Notes: generated by a model not told the origin, from the sequence alone. A stretch of 64,000 nt of DNA from an uncultured Lachnospiraceae bacterium (GCA_902789665.1 CADAOY010000004.1:310001-374000); one strand, 5' to 3'. Counted from the stretch's first letter, positions 1 to 8,029 are shown. Program-made: numbers and translations.

Positions 1-1
1 G

Positions 2-304
2 GATAATACGGAATTTGGCGAGATAGAAGAATCTGCGCTTAAAGAGATTGGAAACATAATTGCAGCTTCTTATCTTAATTCGTTATCTACACTTACGAAC
101 CTGTCAATATATCCTTCTGTTCCGGCTCTTTGTATAGATATGGCTGCTGCGATTCTGTCAGTTCCGGCCATAGAATTTGGAACAATGTGTGATAAATTAT
201 TACTTATTCAGAGCCAGTTCTCAGAAGGCTTAAACGGGTATTTTATCTTAGTGCCTGATGTGGACTCTTATGATAAGATTTTGAAGTCGCTTGGAATTGG
301 ATGA
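2..304 (+). CDS. cheC: CheC-type CheY-P phosphatase, C-terminal part (start lies outside the window)
   Basis: An open frame enters from the left edge and stops at 302-304, giving about 100 residues. Near its start it carries SALKEIGNI, which fits the CheC/FliY phosphatase active-site signature S/D-x3-E-x2-N, followed by the small-residue helix that is typical of the second half of CheC. CheC dephosphorylates CheY-P in chemotaxis and in Bacillus binds CheD. The next gene, 31 bp downstream, is cheD, and sigD follows. This is the gene order known from Bacillus and many Clostridia. Only the second of the two CheC active-site repeats is visible, so I cannot say whether the first is intact. Confidence 0.88.
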   Translation, partial: DNTEFGEIEESALKEIGNIIAASYLNSLSTLTNLSIYPSVPALCIDMAAAILSVPAIEFGTMCDKLLLIQSQFSEGLNGYFILVPDVDSYDKILKSLGIG

Positions 305-335
305 TGCTTTTTGTAAATTGCGGATGGATTAGTTA

Positions 336-824
336 ATGGGTGAGATTTATAAAGTAGGAATGGCAGATTTGAAAGTGTGCAAGGCTCCGGAAGGCCTTAC
401 CACTCTGGGACTTGGATCCTGTGTAGGTATTGCACTTAGAGATCCGGTTACCAAAGTTGGCGGACTTGCTCACATCATGTTGCCGGATAGTACAAAAATC
501 AAACAGAATAGTAATATATATAAGTTTGCAGATACAGGTATTGATGAACTTATTAAACAGATTTCATTAATTGGTGGAAGAAAAGACAGGCTTGTGGCCA
601 AAATCGCCGGCGGAGCCAACATGTTCAAATTTGCCGGAACCAATCCAAACAGTGTGACAGTTGGTGAAAGTAATGTATTGGCGACAAAGGAGAAACTTCA
701 GAGTCTTAAAATTCCGATTCTGGCTGAAGACACCGGTAATAATTATGGTAGAACGGTTGTGTTTTATCCTGAAAGCGGTGATTTTTTGATAAAGAGTGTA
801 GGTAAGCCTGATAAAACCATTTAA
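336..824 (+). CDS. cheD: Chemoreceptor glutamine deamidase CheD
   Basis: The protein has 162 residues, the normal CheD length. The catalytic triad known from Thermotoga CheD (Thr-Cys-His) can be placed at Thr23, Cys29 (in LGSCVGI) and His46 (in GLAHIMLP), with the spacing preserved. A further family signature, KIAGGANMF, lies near residue 90. CheD deamidates glutamines of methyl-accepting chemotaxis proteins and in Gram-positives also stimulates CheC phosphatase activity. It sits between cheC and sigD, as expected for a shared operon. The ribosome site before the ATG is weak (GGATGG), so coupling to cheC translation is possible. Confidence 0.95.
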   Translation: MGEIYKVGMADLKVCKAPEGLTTLGLGSCVGIALRDPVTKVGGLAHIMLPDSTKIKQNSNIYKFADTGIDELIKQISLIGGRKDRLVAKIAGGANMFKFAGTNPNSVTVGESNVLATKEKLQSLKIPILAEDTGNNYGRTVVFYPESGDFLIKSVGKPDKTI

Positions 825-848
825 TCAGAAAGTTGTAAAGGAAAATAA

Positions 849-1199
849 ATGAAAAAGATTAATTTAATACCTGCGCTTATTACCTTGCTTGCAGGGGCCA
901 TAACAAGTGTGTCTTTATATCTGCTTGGTTATGATTATATAACAATGCTGCTTATTCTTCTTGCGGTTCTCATCGTATTTTATGTAATTGGCGTAATGGT
1001 AATGAGATATTTTAGAGGAATATACCTTAGAAATAAGGAAATTGAAGATGCCAAAAGATTAGAAGAACTAATGGCTAAAAAGAAGAAAAAGAATAAGATG
1101 GTGGTTACCGAAGACGGCGGAGAAGAAAGCGAAGAGAATGCTGATGAAGAATCTGAAAATGAAAATCAGGTTGAAAACAGTTCTGAAGAAAATAAATAA
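849..1199 (+). CDS. Small membrane protein of the che/sigD operon, function unknown
   Basis: The product has 116 residues. Two hydrophobic segments (about residues 7-27 and 31-53) form a probable hairpin of two membrane helices. They are followed by a basic Lys-rich patch and a strongly acidic Glu/Asn-rich cytoplasmic tail. An AAAGGAAA ribosome site precedes the ATG. It lies 24 bp after cheD and 18 bp before sigD, so it is almost certainly cotranscribed with them. I do not recognise a named family. The position suggests an accessory role in flagellar or chemotaxis function, but that is inferred from context only. Confidence 0.75.
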   Translation: MKKINLIPALITLLAGAITSVSLYLLGYDYITMLLILLAVLIVFYVIGVMVMRYFRGIYLRNKEIEDAKRLEELMAKKKKKNKMVVTEDGGEESEENADEESENENQVENSSEENK

Positions 1200-1217
1200 T
1201 AAATGGGGATAAAGTAA

Positions 1218-1985
1218 ATGGACGAAAAGGCCAGAAAAAGACTTTGGGAAGATTACAACAGAACAAAAAGCTCGGAAATCAGAGATAAGATTATTGTGGA
1301 ATACGTGCCACTTGTAAATATTGTGGCAGGTAAACTCAGCATGTATCTTGGTTATAACGTGGAATATGATGATCTGGTTGGATATGGGGTTTTCGGACTG
1401 ATTGATGCTATCGATAAATATGATAGCAGAAAAGAGGTTAAGTTTGAGACCTATGCAAGTCAGAGAATCAGGGGTGAAATCCTGGATCAGATTCGTAAGA
1501 TGGACTGGATTCCACGTACTGTCAGACAAAAACAGAAACAGATAGATACTGTAATCAAGGAAGTTGAGAATAAAACCGGCAGACCTGCAACTGATGAAGA
1601 AATAGCAGAAGGTCTTGGTATTTCAATGGATGAATATAATGACTGGCAGTCTCAGATGAAGGTTGTCAATGTTGTATCATTAAATGAATATCTTGAGACA
1701 GGCACAGATATTTCAAATGATCATGTATCAGCATCCAGGCACTTTGATGCTCCTGATGTTGTGGCAGAAAGAAATGAACTTAAGGAGATGCTGGCTGAAT
1801 CACTTGATCTTCTTACTGAGAAAGAAAAAAGCGTTATCTTATTTTACTACTATGAAGAATTGACACTTAAAGAAATCAGTGCGATTTTAGATGTATCTGA
1901 ATCCAGAGTTTCCCAGCTTCATACCAAGGCTTTGATTAAGATGAAGAAGAAACTGGGTAATTACATGAGCGTACTCGAGCCGTAA
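1218..1985 (+). CDS. fliA: RNA polymerase sigma factor for flagellar genes (sigma-28/SigD/FliA)
   Basis: The 255 residues match the FliA/SigD family in length and layout. Region 2 (about residues 20-95) includes YDDLVGYGVFGLIDAIDKYD and the -10 recognition helix with FETYASQRIRGEILDQIR. Region 3 follows with VRQKQKQI and the TGRPATDEEIAEGLGI helix. Region 4 at about residues 200-245 includes LTLKEISAILDVSESRVSQ as the -35-binding helix-turn-helix. The factor directs late flagellar, motility and autolysin genes. Its place after cheD and before a SwrB-like gene and rpsB matches the Bacillus cheC-cheD-sigD-swrB-rpsB-tsf order. Confidence 0.97.
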   Translation: MDEKARKRLWEDYNRTKSSEIRDKIIVEYVPLVNIVAGKLSMYLGYNVEYDDLVGYGVFGLIDAIDKYDSRKEVKFETYASQRIRGEILDQIRKMDWIPRTVRQKQKQIDTVIKEVENKTGRPATDEEIAEGLGISMDEYNDWQSQMKVVNVVSLNEYLETGTDISNDHVSASRHFDAPDVVAERNELKEMLAESLDLLTEKEKSVILFYYYEELTLKEISAILDVSESRVSQLHTKALIKMKKKLGNYMSVLEP

Positions 1986-2004
1986 CTAAAAAAGGAGGCT
2001 TACT

Positions 2005-2313
2005 ATGTCAGGATTAATGGAAATTAATGGTGTTATGCAGCGTTCCAGTGACATGACACTTATGCGTAGTCAGGATGAGAATAAAGCCTTTGTGGATAAT
2101 GCGGCCTTAGTCAATACGGTTGACAAGAATGCAAAGCAGAAACAGGAGGAAGTTAATGCTACTTCCGAGACGGATTTGCTTGAATATAAGTATGATGCCA
2201 AAGATGAAAGCAAAGGCGGAGCCTATGCAGGTAATGGTAAACAGAAGAAGAAAAAAGAACCGGAAGATAAAGTTGTAATTAAGAACGCCGGTGGTTTTGA
2301 CATAAAAATATAA
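2005..2313 (+). CDS. Small hydrophilic protein in the flagellar operon, function unknown
   Basis: The product has 102 residues and no membrane segment, and is very rich in Lys, Glu, Asp and Asn. A Lys-rich stretch (KQKKKKEPEDK) near the C-terminus is followed by the hydrophobic ending VVIKNAGGFDIKI. A strong AAAAAAGGAGG ribosome site lies before the ATG, so it is expected to be well translated. It sits between fliA and the SwrB-like gene with short spacers on both sides. I do not recognise the family. The predicted disorder and the placement suggest a small flagellum-associated or anti-sigma-like factor, but nothing in the sequence demonstrates this. Confidence 0.75.
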   Translation: MSGLMEINGVMQRSSDMTLMRSQDENKAFVDNAALVNTVDKNAKQKQEEVNATSETDLLEYKYDAKDESKGGAYAGNGKQKKKKEPEDKVVIKNAGGFDIKI

Positions 2314-2330
2314 AAGAGGGAAGTGTAGAA

Positions 2331-3380
2331 ATGATTTTTTTGTACATAGGTGCAGTGATAGTAGGAATTGCACTTTGCGTAGCCAGTTTTTTTATTCCGG
2401 ACAAGAATGTAAAAACGTCATGGGAAGAAAAACTTGAAAACAAGAAACTGGATGAATTAATTAATACCAAGATTGAGAAGGCAAAAGAAGAACTCAGCAG
2501 AACAATAGAGGAAATGAGTGCAGAAACTCAGGCCAAGACAGAGAGAAGCCTTGAGAGAATATCTAATGACAAAATAATGGCAGTAAATGAATATTCAGAT
2601 ACTGTATTAAAGGATATTAACAAAAACCATGAAGAAGTGGTTTTTTTGTATGATATGCTTAATGAAAAGCAGGATTCTCTTAAGAATACTGCAGTTGATG
2701 CGCAGAAAGTTCTTGGTGAGGTTAATGATGCAATTGGTAGAGCGTCGATGGCTACTGATTCCGTTAACAGTGCAGTTAAGGAAAGTGAGCAGGAAATAGC
2801 TGCTATTGAAGAAGCAAAGCAGAAAGAACTGGCTGAAAGAACTGAGAGGCTTGAAAAAGAAAGACTTGCTGCCGAGCAGGCTGAAATAGCGAGGGCTCAG
2901 GCTATGGCAATGGCTGCAGCTGCAGCTGAGGCTTCGGCTTCAGTTTCTGAAGAAACAGATTCTGAGGAAGGTTTAGGCGAGGCAGATGATAATACAGCGG
3001 CTGAGAACACTGATGAGTTTGAAGATATTTTAAGCGGTCTTAATATAGAGCCTATTACAGATGCTGAGAAGGTGGATGACTTATCCGAACTTGGTCTTGA
3101 AGACCTTTTGGGAGACGACAATGATGGTAAAGAACCTTCTTATACCGTAATACCACAGGTTCCTGCCAAGGCTCCTTCTATAGCACAGAAACCTGTCAAA
3201 AGAACCGTCAGCCGTAAGGCCATGGAGAAAGTTCCATCAGTATCTTCATCAGGCGGAAACAATAATGACAAGATTCTTAAGTTATATAAGCAGGGATTAT
3301 CAAATGTTGAAATAGCCAAGAAATTAGGCCTTGGTGTTGGTGAAGTAAAATTAGTTATTGATTTATATAAACAGAGTTAG
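2331..3380 (+). CDS. SwrB-like membrane-anchored coiled-coil protein (DUF6115-type C-terminus)
   Basis: The 349-residue product starts with one membrane helix (about residues 2-22). A long charged coiled coil follows (about 30-190), then an Ala/Glu-rich linker (NAA and AAAAAEASAS runs) and an acidic disordered stretch. The last 35 residues are a compact helix-turn-helix-like module with KILKLYKQGLSNVEIAKKLG. This is the layout of the DUF6115/SwrB-like proteins that lie after sigD in Firmicutes. Bacillus SwrB promotes flagellar type III export activation. The Bacillus protein is much shorter (about 170 residues), so the coiled coil and linker are expanded here. Function by homology and position, moderately sure. 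Confidence 0.7.
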   Translation: MIFLYIGAVIVGIALCVASFFIPDKNVKTSWEEKLENKKLDELINTKIEKAKEELSRTIEEMSAETQAKTERSLERISNDKIMAVNEYSDTVLKDINKNHEEVVFLYDMLNEKQDSLKNTAVDAQKVLGEVNDAIGRASMATDSVNSAVKESEQEIAAIEEAKQKELAERTERLEKERLAAEQAEIARAQAMAMAAAAAEASASVSEETDSEEGLGEADDNTAAENTDEFEDILSGLNIEPITDAEKVDDLSELGLEDLLGDDNDGKEPSYTVIPQVPAKAPSIAQKPVKRTVSRKAMEKVPSVSSSGGNNNDKILKLYKQGLSNVEIAKKLGLGVGEVKLVIDLYKQS

Positions 3381-3390
3381 AGGTTGAAAA

Positions 3391-4056
3391 GTGAAACTTA
3401 AATATTATTTAAGAGGTCTTGGCGTGGGTATAGTTGCCATGGGCCTGATTATGATAATAACAAGTCTGAATCATAAAACAATGTCAGATGAAGAAGTGGT
3501 GAAAAGAGCCAGGGAACTGGGAATGGAATACAGCACTACCTTAAACAACATGAATAAAGAAGAATCTGAGGCAATAGAAGAGGAAACAGCCCAGGAAACA
3601 ACTGAGGCTGGGCAGGAGGCTGTAAAAGAGAATACTCAGGCTGAGGTTAAGGAAGAAACAAAAGAAACTGAAACTGAGAATAATACTGAAGATAATGCTG
3701 CTTTGGAGAGTGAAGATAAAGATGCAGCGCAGGGGAATGAAACGGAAGCAGCTAATACTGAGAATAATGCAGAAACCACTACTGAAGAAACATCCCAGGA
3801 TACTACTGAAGAGACAGATGGAAATTCTGGAACCGCAGCAGATGGCACTGAGGAATATGTAGTATTAACCATATCTCCTGGAGACGGCTCAGACAGACTG
3901 TCAGTTAAGGCACAGGAACTTGGGCTGGTTGAGAGTTCTTCGGACTTCGACACTTTCCTTATTTCCAACGGTTATGCCAACAGATTGAGGGTTGGTTCTT
4001 ACGAAGTTAAGGTTGGAAGTAGTTATGATGAAATCGTGGCGGCGATTTTTAGGTAA
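3391..4056 (+). CDS. Membrane-anchored protein with an MltG/YceG N-terminal-type domain and a long acidic linker
   Basis: The start is GTG after the ribosome site AGAGG. One membrane helix spans about residues 8-27. It is followed by some 110 residues of Glu/Thr/Asn/Ala-rich low-complexity linker. The last 65 residues contain a segment (VVLTISPGD... to VGSSYDEIVAAIF) that resembles the small LysM-like N-terminal domain of the endolytic transglycosylase MltG, including the LGLVESSSDFDTFL and LRVGSYEVK motifs. The catalytic half of MltG is absent. It is the last gene before the operon terminator. A peptidoglycan-associated role is inferred from the domain; the enzyme activity itself is not encoded. 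Confidence 0.7.
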   Translation: MKLKYYLRGLGVGIVAMGLIMIITSLNHKTMSDEEVVKRARELGMEYSTTLNNMNKEESEAIEEETAQETTEAGQEAVKENTQAEVKEETKETETENNTEDNAALESEDKDAAQGNETEAANTENNAETTTEETSQDTTEETDGNSGTAADGTEEYVVLTISPGDGSDRLSVKAQELGLVESSSDFDTFLISNGYANRLRVGSYEVKVGSSYDEIVAAIFR

Positions 4057-4087
4057 AAAATATTGAAAATACTGAAAATACTTGATG

Positions 4088-4110
4088 AAAAGCACTTGCA
4101 TAGTGCTTTT
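4088..4110 (+). terminator. Rho-independent terminator of the chemotaxis/sigD operon
   Basis: A perfect 9-bp stem, AAAAGCACT (4088-4096) with AGTGCTTTT (4102-4110), and a 5-nt loop, lies 32 bp after the preceding stop codon. The T-rich tail is short and interrupted, so termination may be partial, which would allow some readthrough into rpsB. Confidence 0.75.
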
Positions 4111-4124
4111 TATTATGCTAGAAT
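4096..4124 (+). promoter_or_regulatory. Probable sigma-A promoter of rpsB-tsf with extended -10
   Basis: The -10 hexamer TAGAAT (4119-4124) is preceded by TG at 4116-4117, giving the extended -10 form TGCTAGAAT. A weak -35, TTGCAT (4096-4101), lies 17 bp upstream. The -35 and spacer fall inside the terminator hairpin of the preceding operon, so the two signals share bases. The transcript would begin near 4131 and carry a leader of about 105 nt. Confidence 0.5.
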
Positions 4125-4146
4125 TATTCTGTTGCGCTAATATACA

Positions 4147-4208
4147 CGCATTTTGATTTGCAGACGGTGCTTTGGTCCAAAAAGTTTGCTGCAAAGATGA
4201 GAAATGCG
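4147..4208 (+). ncRNA. Structured leader RNA upstream of rpsB, candidate S2 autoregulatory element
   Basis: Two perfectly paired 7-bp helices stack with an internal loop: CGCATTT (4147-4153) with AAATGCG (4202-4208), and TTTGCAG (4157-4163) with CTGCAAA (4189-4195). The internal loop is TGA against GATGAG, and the apical loop (4164-4188) contains CTTTGGTCCAAAAAG. It lies between the predicted rpsB start of transcription and its ribosome site at 4226-4230. Ribosomal-protein operons often carry leaders that bind their own product, so S2 binding is a reasonable inference. I do not recognise a named RNA family. Confidence 0.5.
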
Positions 4209-4237
4209 GAAGATTAAAACCAAATGGAGGATTTAAA

Positions 4238-4975
4238 ATGGACGTTTTATCAATGAAGCAGTTACTTGAGGCTGGTGTTCATTTCGGACATCATACCAAG
4301 AAATGGAACCCTAAGATGGCTCCATACATCTATCAGGAGAGAGATTCTATCTATATTATCGATCTTCAGAAGTCAGTTAAGAAAGTTAATGAAGCTTACA
4401 AGGCTGTATCTGAAATCGTTGGTGCAGGCGGAATCATTCTTTTCGTAGGTACAAAGAAGCAGGCTCAGGACGCTATCAAGTCAGAAGCTGAGAGATGCGG
4501 TATGTACTATGTAAATGAGAGATGGCTTGGTGGTATGCTTACCAACTTCAAGACAATTCAGACAAGAATTAACAGACTTAAAGCTATCGAGAAGATGAGC
4601 GAAGATGGAACTTTTGATGTTCTTCCTAAGAAAGAAGTTGCTAAACTTAAAAAAGAATGGGAGACACTTGAGAAGAACCTTGGCGGTATCAAGGATATGC
4701 CAAGAATTCCAGATGCAATCTTTGTTGTAGATCCTAAGAAGGAAAAGATTTGTATCAACGAGGCTCATTCACTTGGTATTACATTAATTGGTATTGCAGA
4801 TACAAACTGTGATCCTGATGATCTTGATTATGTTATCCCTGGTAATGATGATGCTATCAGAGCCGTTAAACTTTTAGTTGGCAAGATGGCAGACGCTGTT
4901 ATCGAAGCAAATGAAGGTGCTATGAATGAGACATCTGAAGATGCTGAAGAAGCAGAGGAAGCAGTAGAAGCATAA
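4238..4975 (+). CDS. rpsB: 30S ribosomal protein S2
   Basis: The start is the ATG at 4238, 7 nt after GGAGG. The frame stays open further upstream to 4172, but that stretch is the leader RNA and lacks a ribosome site. The 245-residue product opens with [20 protein letters not shown], the S2 signature, and contains [24 protein letters not shown], and [12 protein letters not shown] followed by [16 protein letters not shown]. The C-terminus has a short acidic tail, as is common in Clostridia. S2 joins the small subunit late and is needed for S1 docking. It is followed after 30 bp by tsf, the universal bacterial arrangement. Confidence 0.98.
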   Translation: MDVLSMKQLLEAGVHFGHHTKKWNPKMAPYIYQERDSIYIIDLQKSVKKVNEAYKAVSEIVGAGGIILFVGTKKQAQDAIKSEAERCGMYYVNERWLGGMLTNFKTIQTRINRLKAIEKMSEDGTFDVLPKKEVAKLKKEWETLEKNLGGIKDMPRIPDAIFVVDPKKEKICINEAHSLGITLIGIADTNCDPDDLDYVIPGNDDAIRAVKLLVGKMADAVIEANEGAMNETSEDAEEAEEAVEA

Positions 4976-5005
4976 TTAATAATTAAAGATCGGAGGTAAA
5001 TATAC

Positions 5006-6079
5006 ATGGCAGCTATTACAGCTAGTATGGTTAAAGAATTAAGAGAAATGTCTGGTGCCGGAATGATGGAATGTAAGAAGGCACTTACAGAGACAGATGG
5101 TAATATTGAAGCAGCTATGGACGTTTTACGTAAGAGCGGTGCAGCTAAGGTTGCTAAGAAGGCAAGCAGAATCGCTGCTGAAGGTATTACAAGAGTTGCA
5201 GCTAACGGAAATGACGCAGTTGTTGTAGAAGTTAACTCAGAGACAGACTTTGTTGCTAAGAATGAAGTATTCCAGCAGTTTGTTCAGGAAGTTGCTGATA
5301 AGGCTCTTGCTTCTGGTTTAAATGGTGGAAGCAACGGTGAAGATGTTCAGACACTTCTTGATGGTGGTCTTCAGGAATTAGTTAATGAGAAGACACTTCA
5401 GATTGGTGAGAAACTTTCTTTCAGAAGATTTAAGAAGATTTCCGGCGAGTCTGTTGCATCATATATCCATGGTGGTGGAAAGATTGGCGTTATCGTTGCA
5501 GCTAATATTGCTGGTGATGATGTTAAAGAAGCTCTTACAAATGTAGCTATGCAGATTGCAGCTATGAATCCACAGTATATTCAGAAGAGCGATATTTCAC
5601 AGGATGAACTTGATAAGTTAAGAGAAATCACAATTGACAGTGCTCTTAATGACCCTGCTTCACTTCCAAAGCCAATTCTTAATAAGCTTATTGAGCAGGC
5701 TTACAATGGTAAGTGGTCTGATGAAGATAAGGCAATCTATGATGAGAAGAAGTCAAATATGAACTTCCTCTTCAACTTCCTTTCAAAGGAAGCTGCAGCT
5801 ACACTTGCTGAACTTGCTATGGCAGGTAAGGAAGGTTATCTTGCAGATAAGATCTTCACAGGTCTTGTTGATGGTCGTATTTCAAAGCAGCTTAAGGATA
5901 TCTGCTTATTAGAGCAGGTATATGTTAAGGCTGAAGATGGAAAGCAGACAGTTGGCAAGTATCTTGAGAGCGTTAATAAGGATCTTAAGATTACAGCTAT
6001 GGTTCGTTTCGAAACAGGCGAAGGCATGGAGAAGAAGAGCGAAGATTTCGCAGCAGAAGTTGCAGCTCAGTTAGGCTAA
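5006..6079 (+). CDS. tsf: Translation elongation factor Ts, with an internal insertion
   Basis: The protein is the nucleotide-exchange factor for EF-Tu. Residues 1-50 hold the UBA-like N-domain with MVKELREMSGAGMMECKKAL. The core follows with VVVEVNSETDFVAKNEVFQ and VASYIHGGGKIGVIV. The C-terminal part has KDICLLEQVYVK and a final GEGMEKKSEDFAAEV. At 357 residues it is clearly longer than Bacillus EF-Ts (about 293 residues). The extra length lies mostly at about residues 217-285, between DELDKLREITIDSALNDP and DGRISKQLKDICLL, where usual EF-Ts has only a short helical connection. The ribosome site is CGGAGG. Identity is certain. Confidence 0.98.
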   Translation: MAAITASMVKELREMSGAGMMECKKALTETDGNIEAAMDVLRKSGAAKVAKKASRIAAEGITRVAANGNDAVVVEVNSETDFVAKNEVFQQFVQEVADKALASGLNGGSNGEDVQTLLDGGLQELVNEKTLQIGEKLSFRRFKKISGESVASYIHGGGKIGVIVAANIAGDDVKEALTNVAMQIAAMNPQYIQKSDISQDELDKLREITIDSALNDPASLPKPILNKLIEQAYNGKWSDEDKAIYDEKKSNMNFLFNFLSKEAAATLAELAMAGKEGYLADKIFTGLVDGRISKQLKDICLLEQVYVKAEDGKQTVGKYLESVNKDLKITAMVRFETGEGMEKKSEDFAAEVAAQLG

Positions 6080-6107
6080 TTAATAAAGTTAATAAAAGCT
6101 TATAGCT

Positions 6108-6144
6108 AAAGAAAAGAACTGGTTTAATGCCAGTTCTTTTCTTT
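6108..6144. terminator. Bidirectional terminator between tsf and the minus-strand acyltransferase cluster
   Basis: A perfect 15-bp stem, AAAGAAAAGAACTGG (6108-6122) and CCAGTTCTTTTCTTT (6130-6144), with a 7-nt loop, separates two convergent units. T-rich sequence flanks it on both strands, so it can end tsf transcription and also the cluster arriving from the right. Confidence 0.9.
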
Positions 6145-6202
6145 GTTTATATTTGATATTTAATTTTGATTAATTATATTACATTAATCTTGAAAGTAAA
6201 TC

Positions 6203-8029
6203 TTATTTTTCATTCTGAGGTGGATTCTCACATGTATATGTAAGAGGTATTCCATAGAAGTCTTCATATACTTTCTTCCAGACTTCATAGTTGGTATCCA
6301 TCATTCTGTTTGTATTCTCGATAAGATTTTCGTTCTTGTCATAAGGAATAGGCTTGCCTACGTTGATTGTATATTCCTGTACAGGATATCCGTCCTGATC
6401 CTTATAAATCGGGCTGTCTTCCATGGTAATGAATATTGGAAGAACCGGAACCTTATTCTTTGCAGCCATGGAGAATGCGCCTTTCTTAAGTGGCTTTGGC
6501 TTACGATAATTCCACCATAAACTCTGTTCAGGATATATTAAGATAAAATGTTTATTCTGTAATATGATACCAACAGCTGATAAGAATTTCTTCATTGTAG
6601 CACTGTTGGATGACAGCGGAAGAGTATCACAGTTACGCATAATGAAACCAAAGAATCCCGGGAAGGATGTATAGTTGGTTTCGCTTATTACCCTGAACAT
6701 CTTCTTTTTGTTGGAATACTGACCGGATTTCTCATATACAAGCTGCATTGCAAAACTGTCATTTGGATGAAAATGATTACAGGTAATGATTGCACCGGTA
6801 TTAAGGTTGGTAAAATTCTCGAGTCCCTTAATCTCTTTTATAATAAGCTGATTCTTCTTAATTAACTCGCGAACATACCAGTGAGCAACTCTGAATGCAT
6901 ACTTACTCTTAAGCTTACTGTCGGGCCAGCGGCGAAGATAATCGATGTCGCCAGGAAGAAGTTCCCTGCCTTCCGGATCATTCTCAACATCTACATCAAA
7001 ACGACCACTCATTTCGTATACTTTAATCTTTTCCAGGATTTCTGCTCTGGTTAAAGCAACACTCTTTTTATATCCAAAGATATTGTAGTAGTTATCCATT
7101 CTTGAAATCTCAGATGTTGCAAGTGAACGAAGATTCTCGCCACTGTTTATGTCTCTGGCTTTGTCGCTGTCATTGAAGTTTTCATATAATTGCTCAAGTT
7201 CAATATAATATGCTGTCTGAGAAGCATATTTCCAGAATACATCAGCATATCTGATGTCTTTATAATGCCAAGGCTTCTCAGCAAAATTGTAATGAATAAG
7301 ACTGATGCTGTCCAAAGGTCTTTCCTTTTTCTCAGACATCTGAACATTCCATGCTGAATCTATCCATAAAACCTTGTTCTGACAGATTATATTAAGATAA
7401 TCCTGATCCTGAGCTACACCAAATGTATAGGTATTAACCAGTTTAATAAACTGATTCTTAACCTTATTCTTTCTAAACTGTTCACAGTTAATAATGAGAA
7501 CACCAGCATTAAAATAAGATAATCTTGATATACCTAAAACTTTCTCGGAATAAGTCGAGAAAAGGTCAGTTTCCTTGATAATAACATCCTGTATTGCTCC
7601 AACATAATGGTCACCCAGATTATATCTGAATAAAGATGCAATATTCTTAAGAATAATGGTATCAGAATCAAGATAAAGAACTGTATCATATTCAGGGAAC
7701 ATTTCAGCTATAAAAATACGATAATATGTAGTAAGAGAGTAGTAATCTCTTAAAGCAAGTTTCTTCTTGATTCCATTGATATACTTGGATACATCATGAA
7801 AACGAATGGAAACATTAGGCTTTTCCATCTGTTTAACGAGATTCTGGTTATATTCACTGATGTCAGTATTAAGAATATTTATCTCATATTTATAATACTT
7901 GGAAGTGTGATCAATTAAAGAACGAAGAGATACCATAAAGTATTTAACATATGTGTCATCAATTGCAAAAAATACCGGTATGGTTCTTGAAATTTTAACT
8001 AATTTTTTAGGCATTAATTTGTTGCTCAT
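6203..8029 (-). CDS. Fusion protein: GT8 glycosyltransferase and PlsC-type acyltransferase
   Basis: The 608-residue product has two domains. Residues 1 to about 280 are a glycosyltransferase family 8 fold: IPVFFAIDDTYVKYFMVSL at the start, and the metal- and sugar-nucleotide-binding DSD in VLYLDSDTIIL near residue 120. After a linker, residues about 400-590 are a lysophospholipid-type acyltransferase, with the catalytic H-x4-D in CNHFHPNDS near residue 418, a phosphate-binding-type block LIYPEQSLW near 500, and a following KKGAFSMAAKNKVPVLPIF. No membrane helix is obvious. The gene overlaps the upstream GT8 gene by 23 bp and has its own AAGGAAAGG ribosome site. I infer glycosylation and acylation of one glycolipid or cell-envelope glycan; the substrate is unknown. 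Confidence 0.85.
   Translation of the reverse strand: MSNKLMPKKLVKISRTIPVFFAIDDTYVKYFMVSLRSLIDHTSKYYKYEINILNTDISEYNQNLVKQMEKPNVSIRFHDVSKYINGIKKKLALRDYYSLTTYYRIFIAEMFPEYDTVLYLDSDTIILKNIASLFRYNLGDHYVGAIQDVIIKETDLFSTYSEKVLGISRLSYFNAGVLIINCEQFRKNKVKNQFIKLVNTYTFGVAQDQDYLNIICQNKVLWIDSAWNVQMSEKKERPLDSISLIHYNFAEKPWHYKDIRYADVFWKYASQTAYYIELEQLYENFNDSDKARDINSGENLRSLATSEISRMDNYYNIFGYKKSVALTRAEILEKIKVYEMSGRFDVDVENDPEGRELLPGDIDYLRRWPDSKLKSKYAFRVAHWYVRELIKKNQLIIKEIKGLENFTNLNTGAIITCNHFHPNDSFAMQLVYEKSGQYSNKKKMFRVISETNYTSFPGFFGFIMRNCDTLPLSSNSATMKKFLSAVGIILQNKHFILIYPEQSLWWNYRKPKPLKKGAFSMAAKNKVPVLPIFITMEDSPIYKDQDGYPVQEYTINVGKPIPYDKNENLIENTNRMMDTNYEVWKKVYEDFYGIPLTYTCENPPQNEK

Noticed and set aside
1068-1529. 153-codon open frame opposite the small membrane protein gene and fliA
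   Set aside because: Lies antisense to fliA, which is certain, and has no family features.
4172-4237. In-frame extension of rpsB upstream of its ATG
   Set aside because: No ribosome site precedes it, the residues do not fit S2, and the stretch forms the leader RNA helices. The ATG at 4238 has a GGAGG at the right distance.
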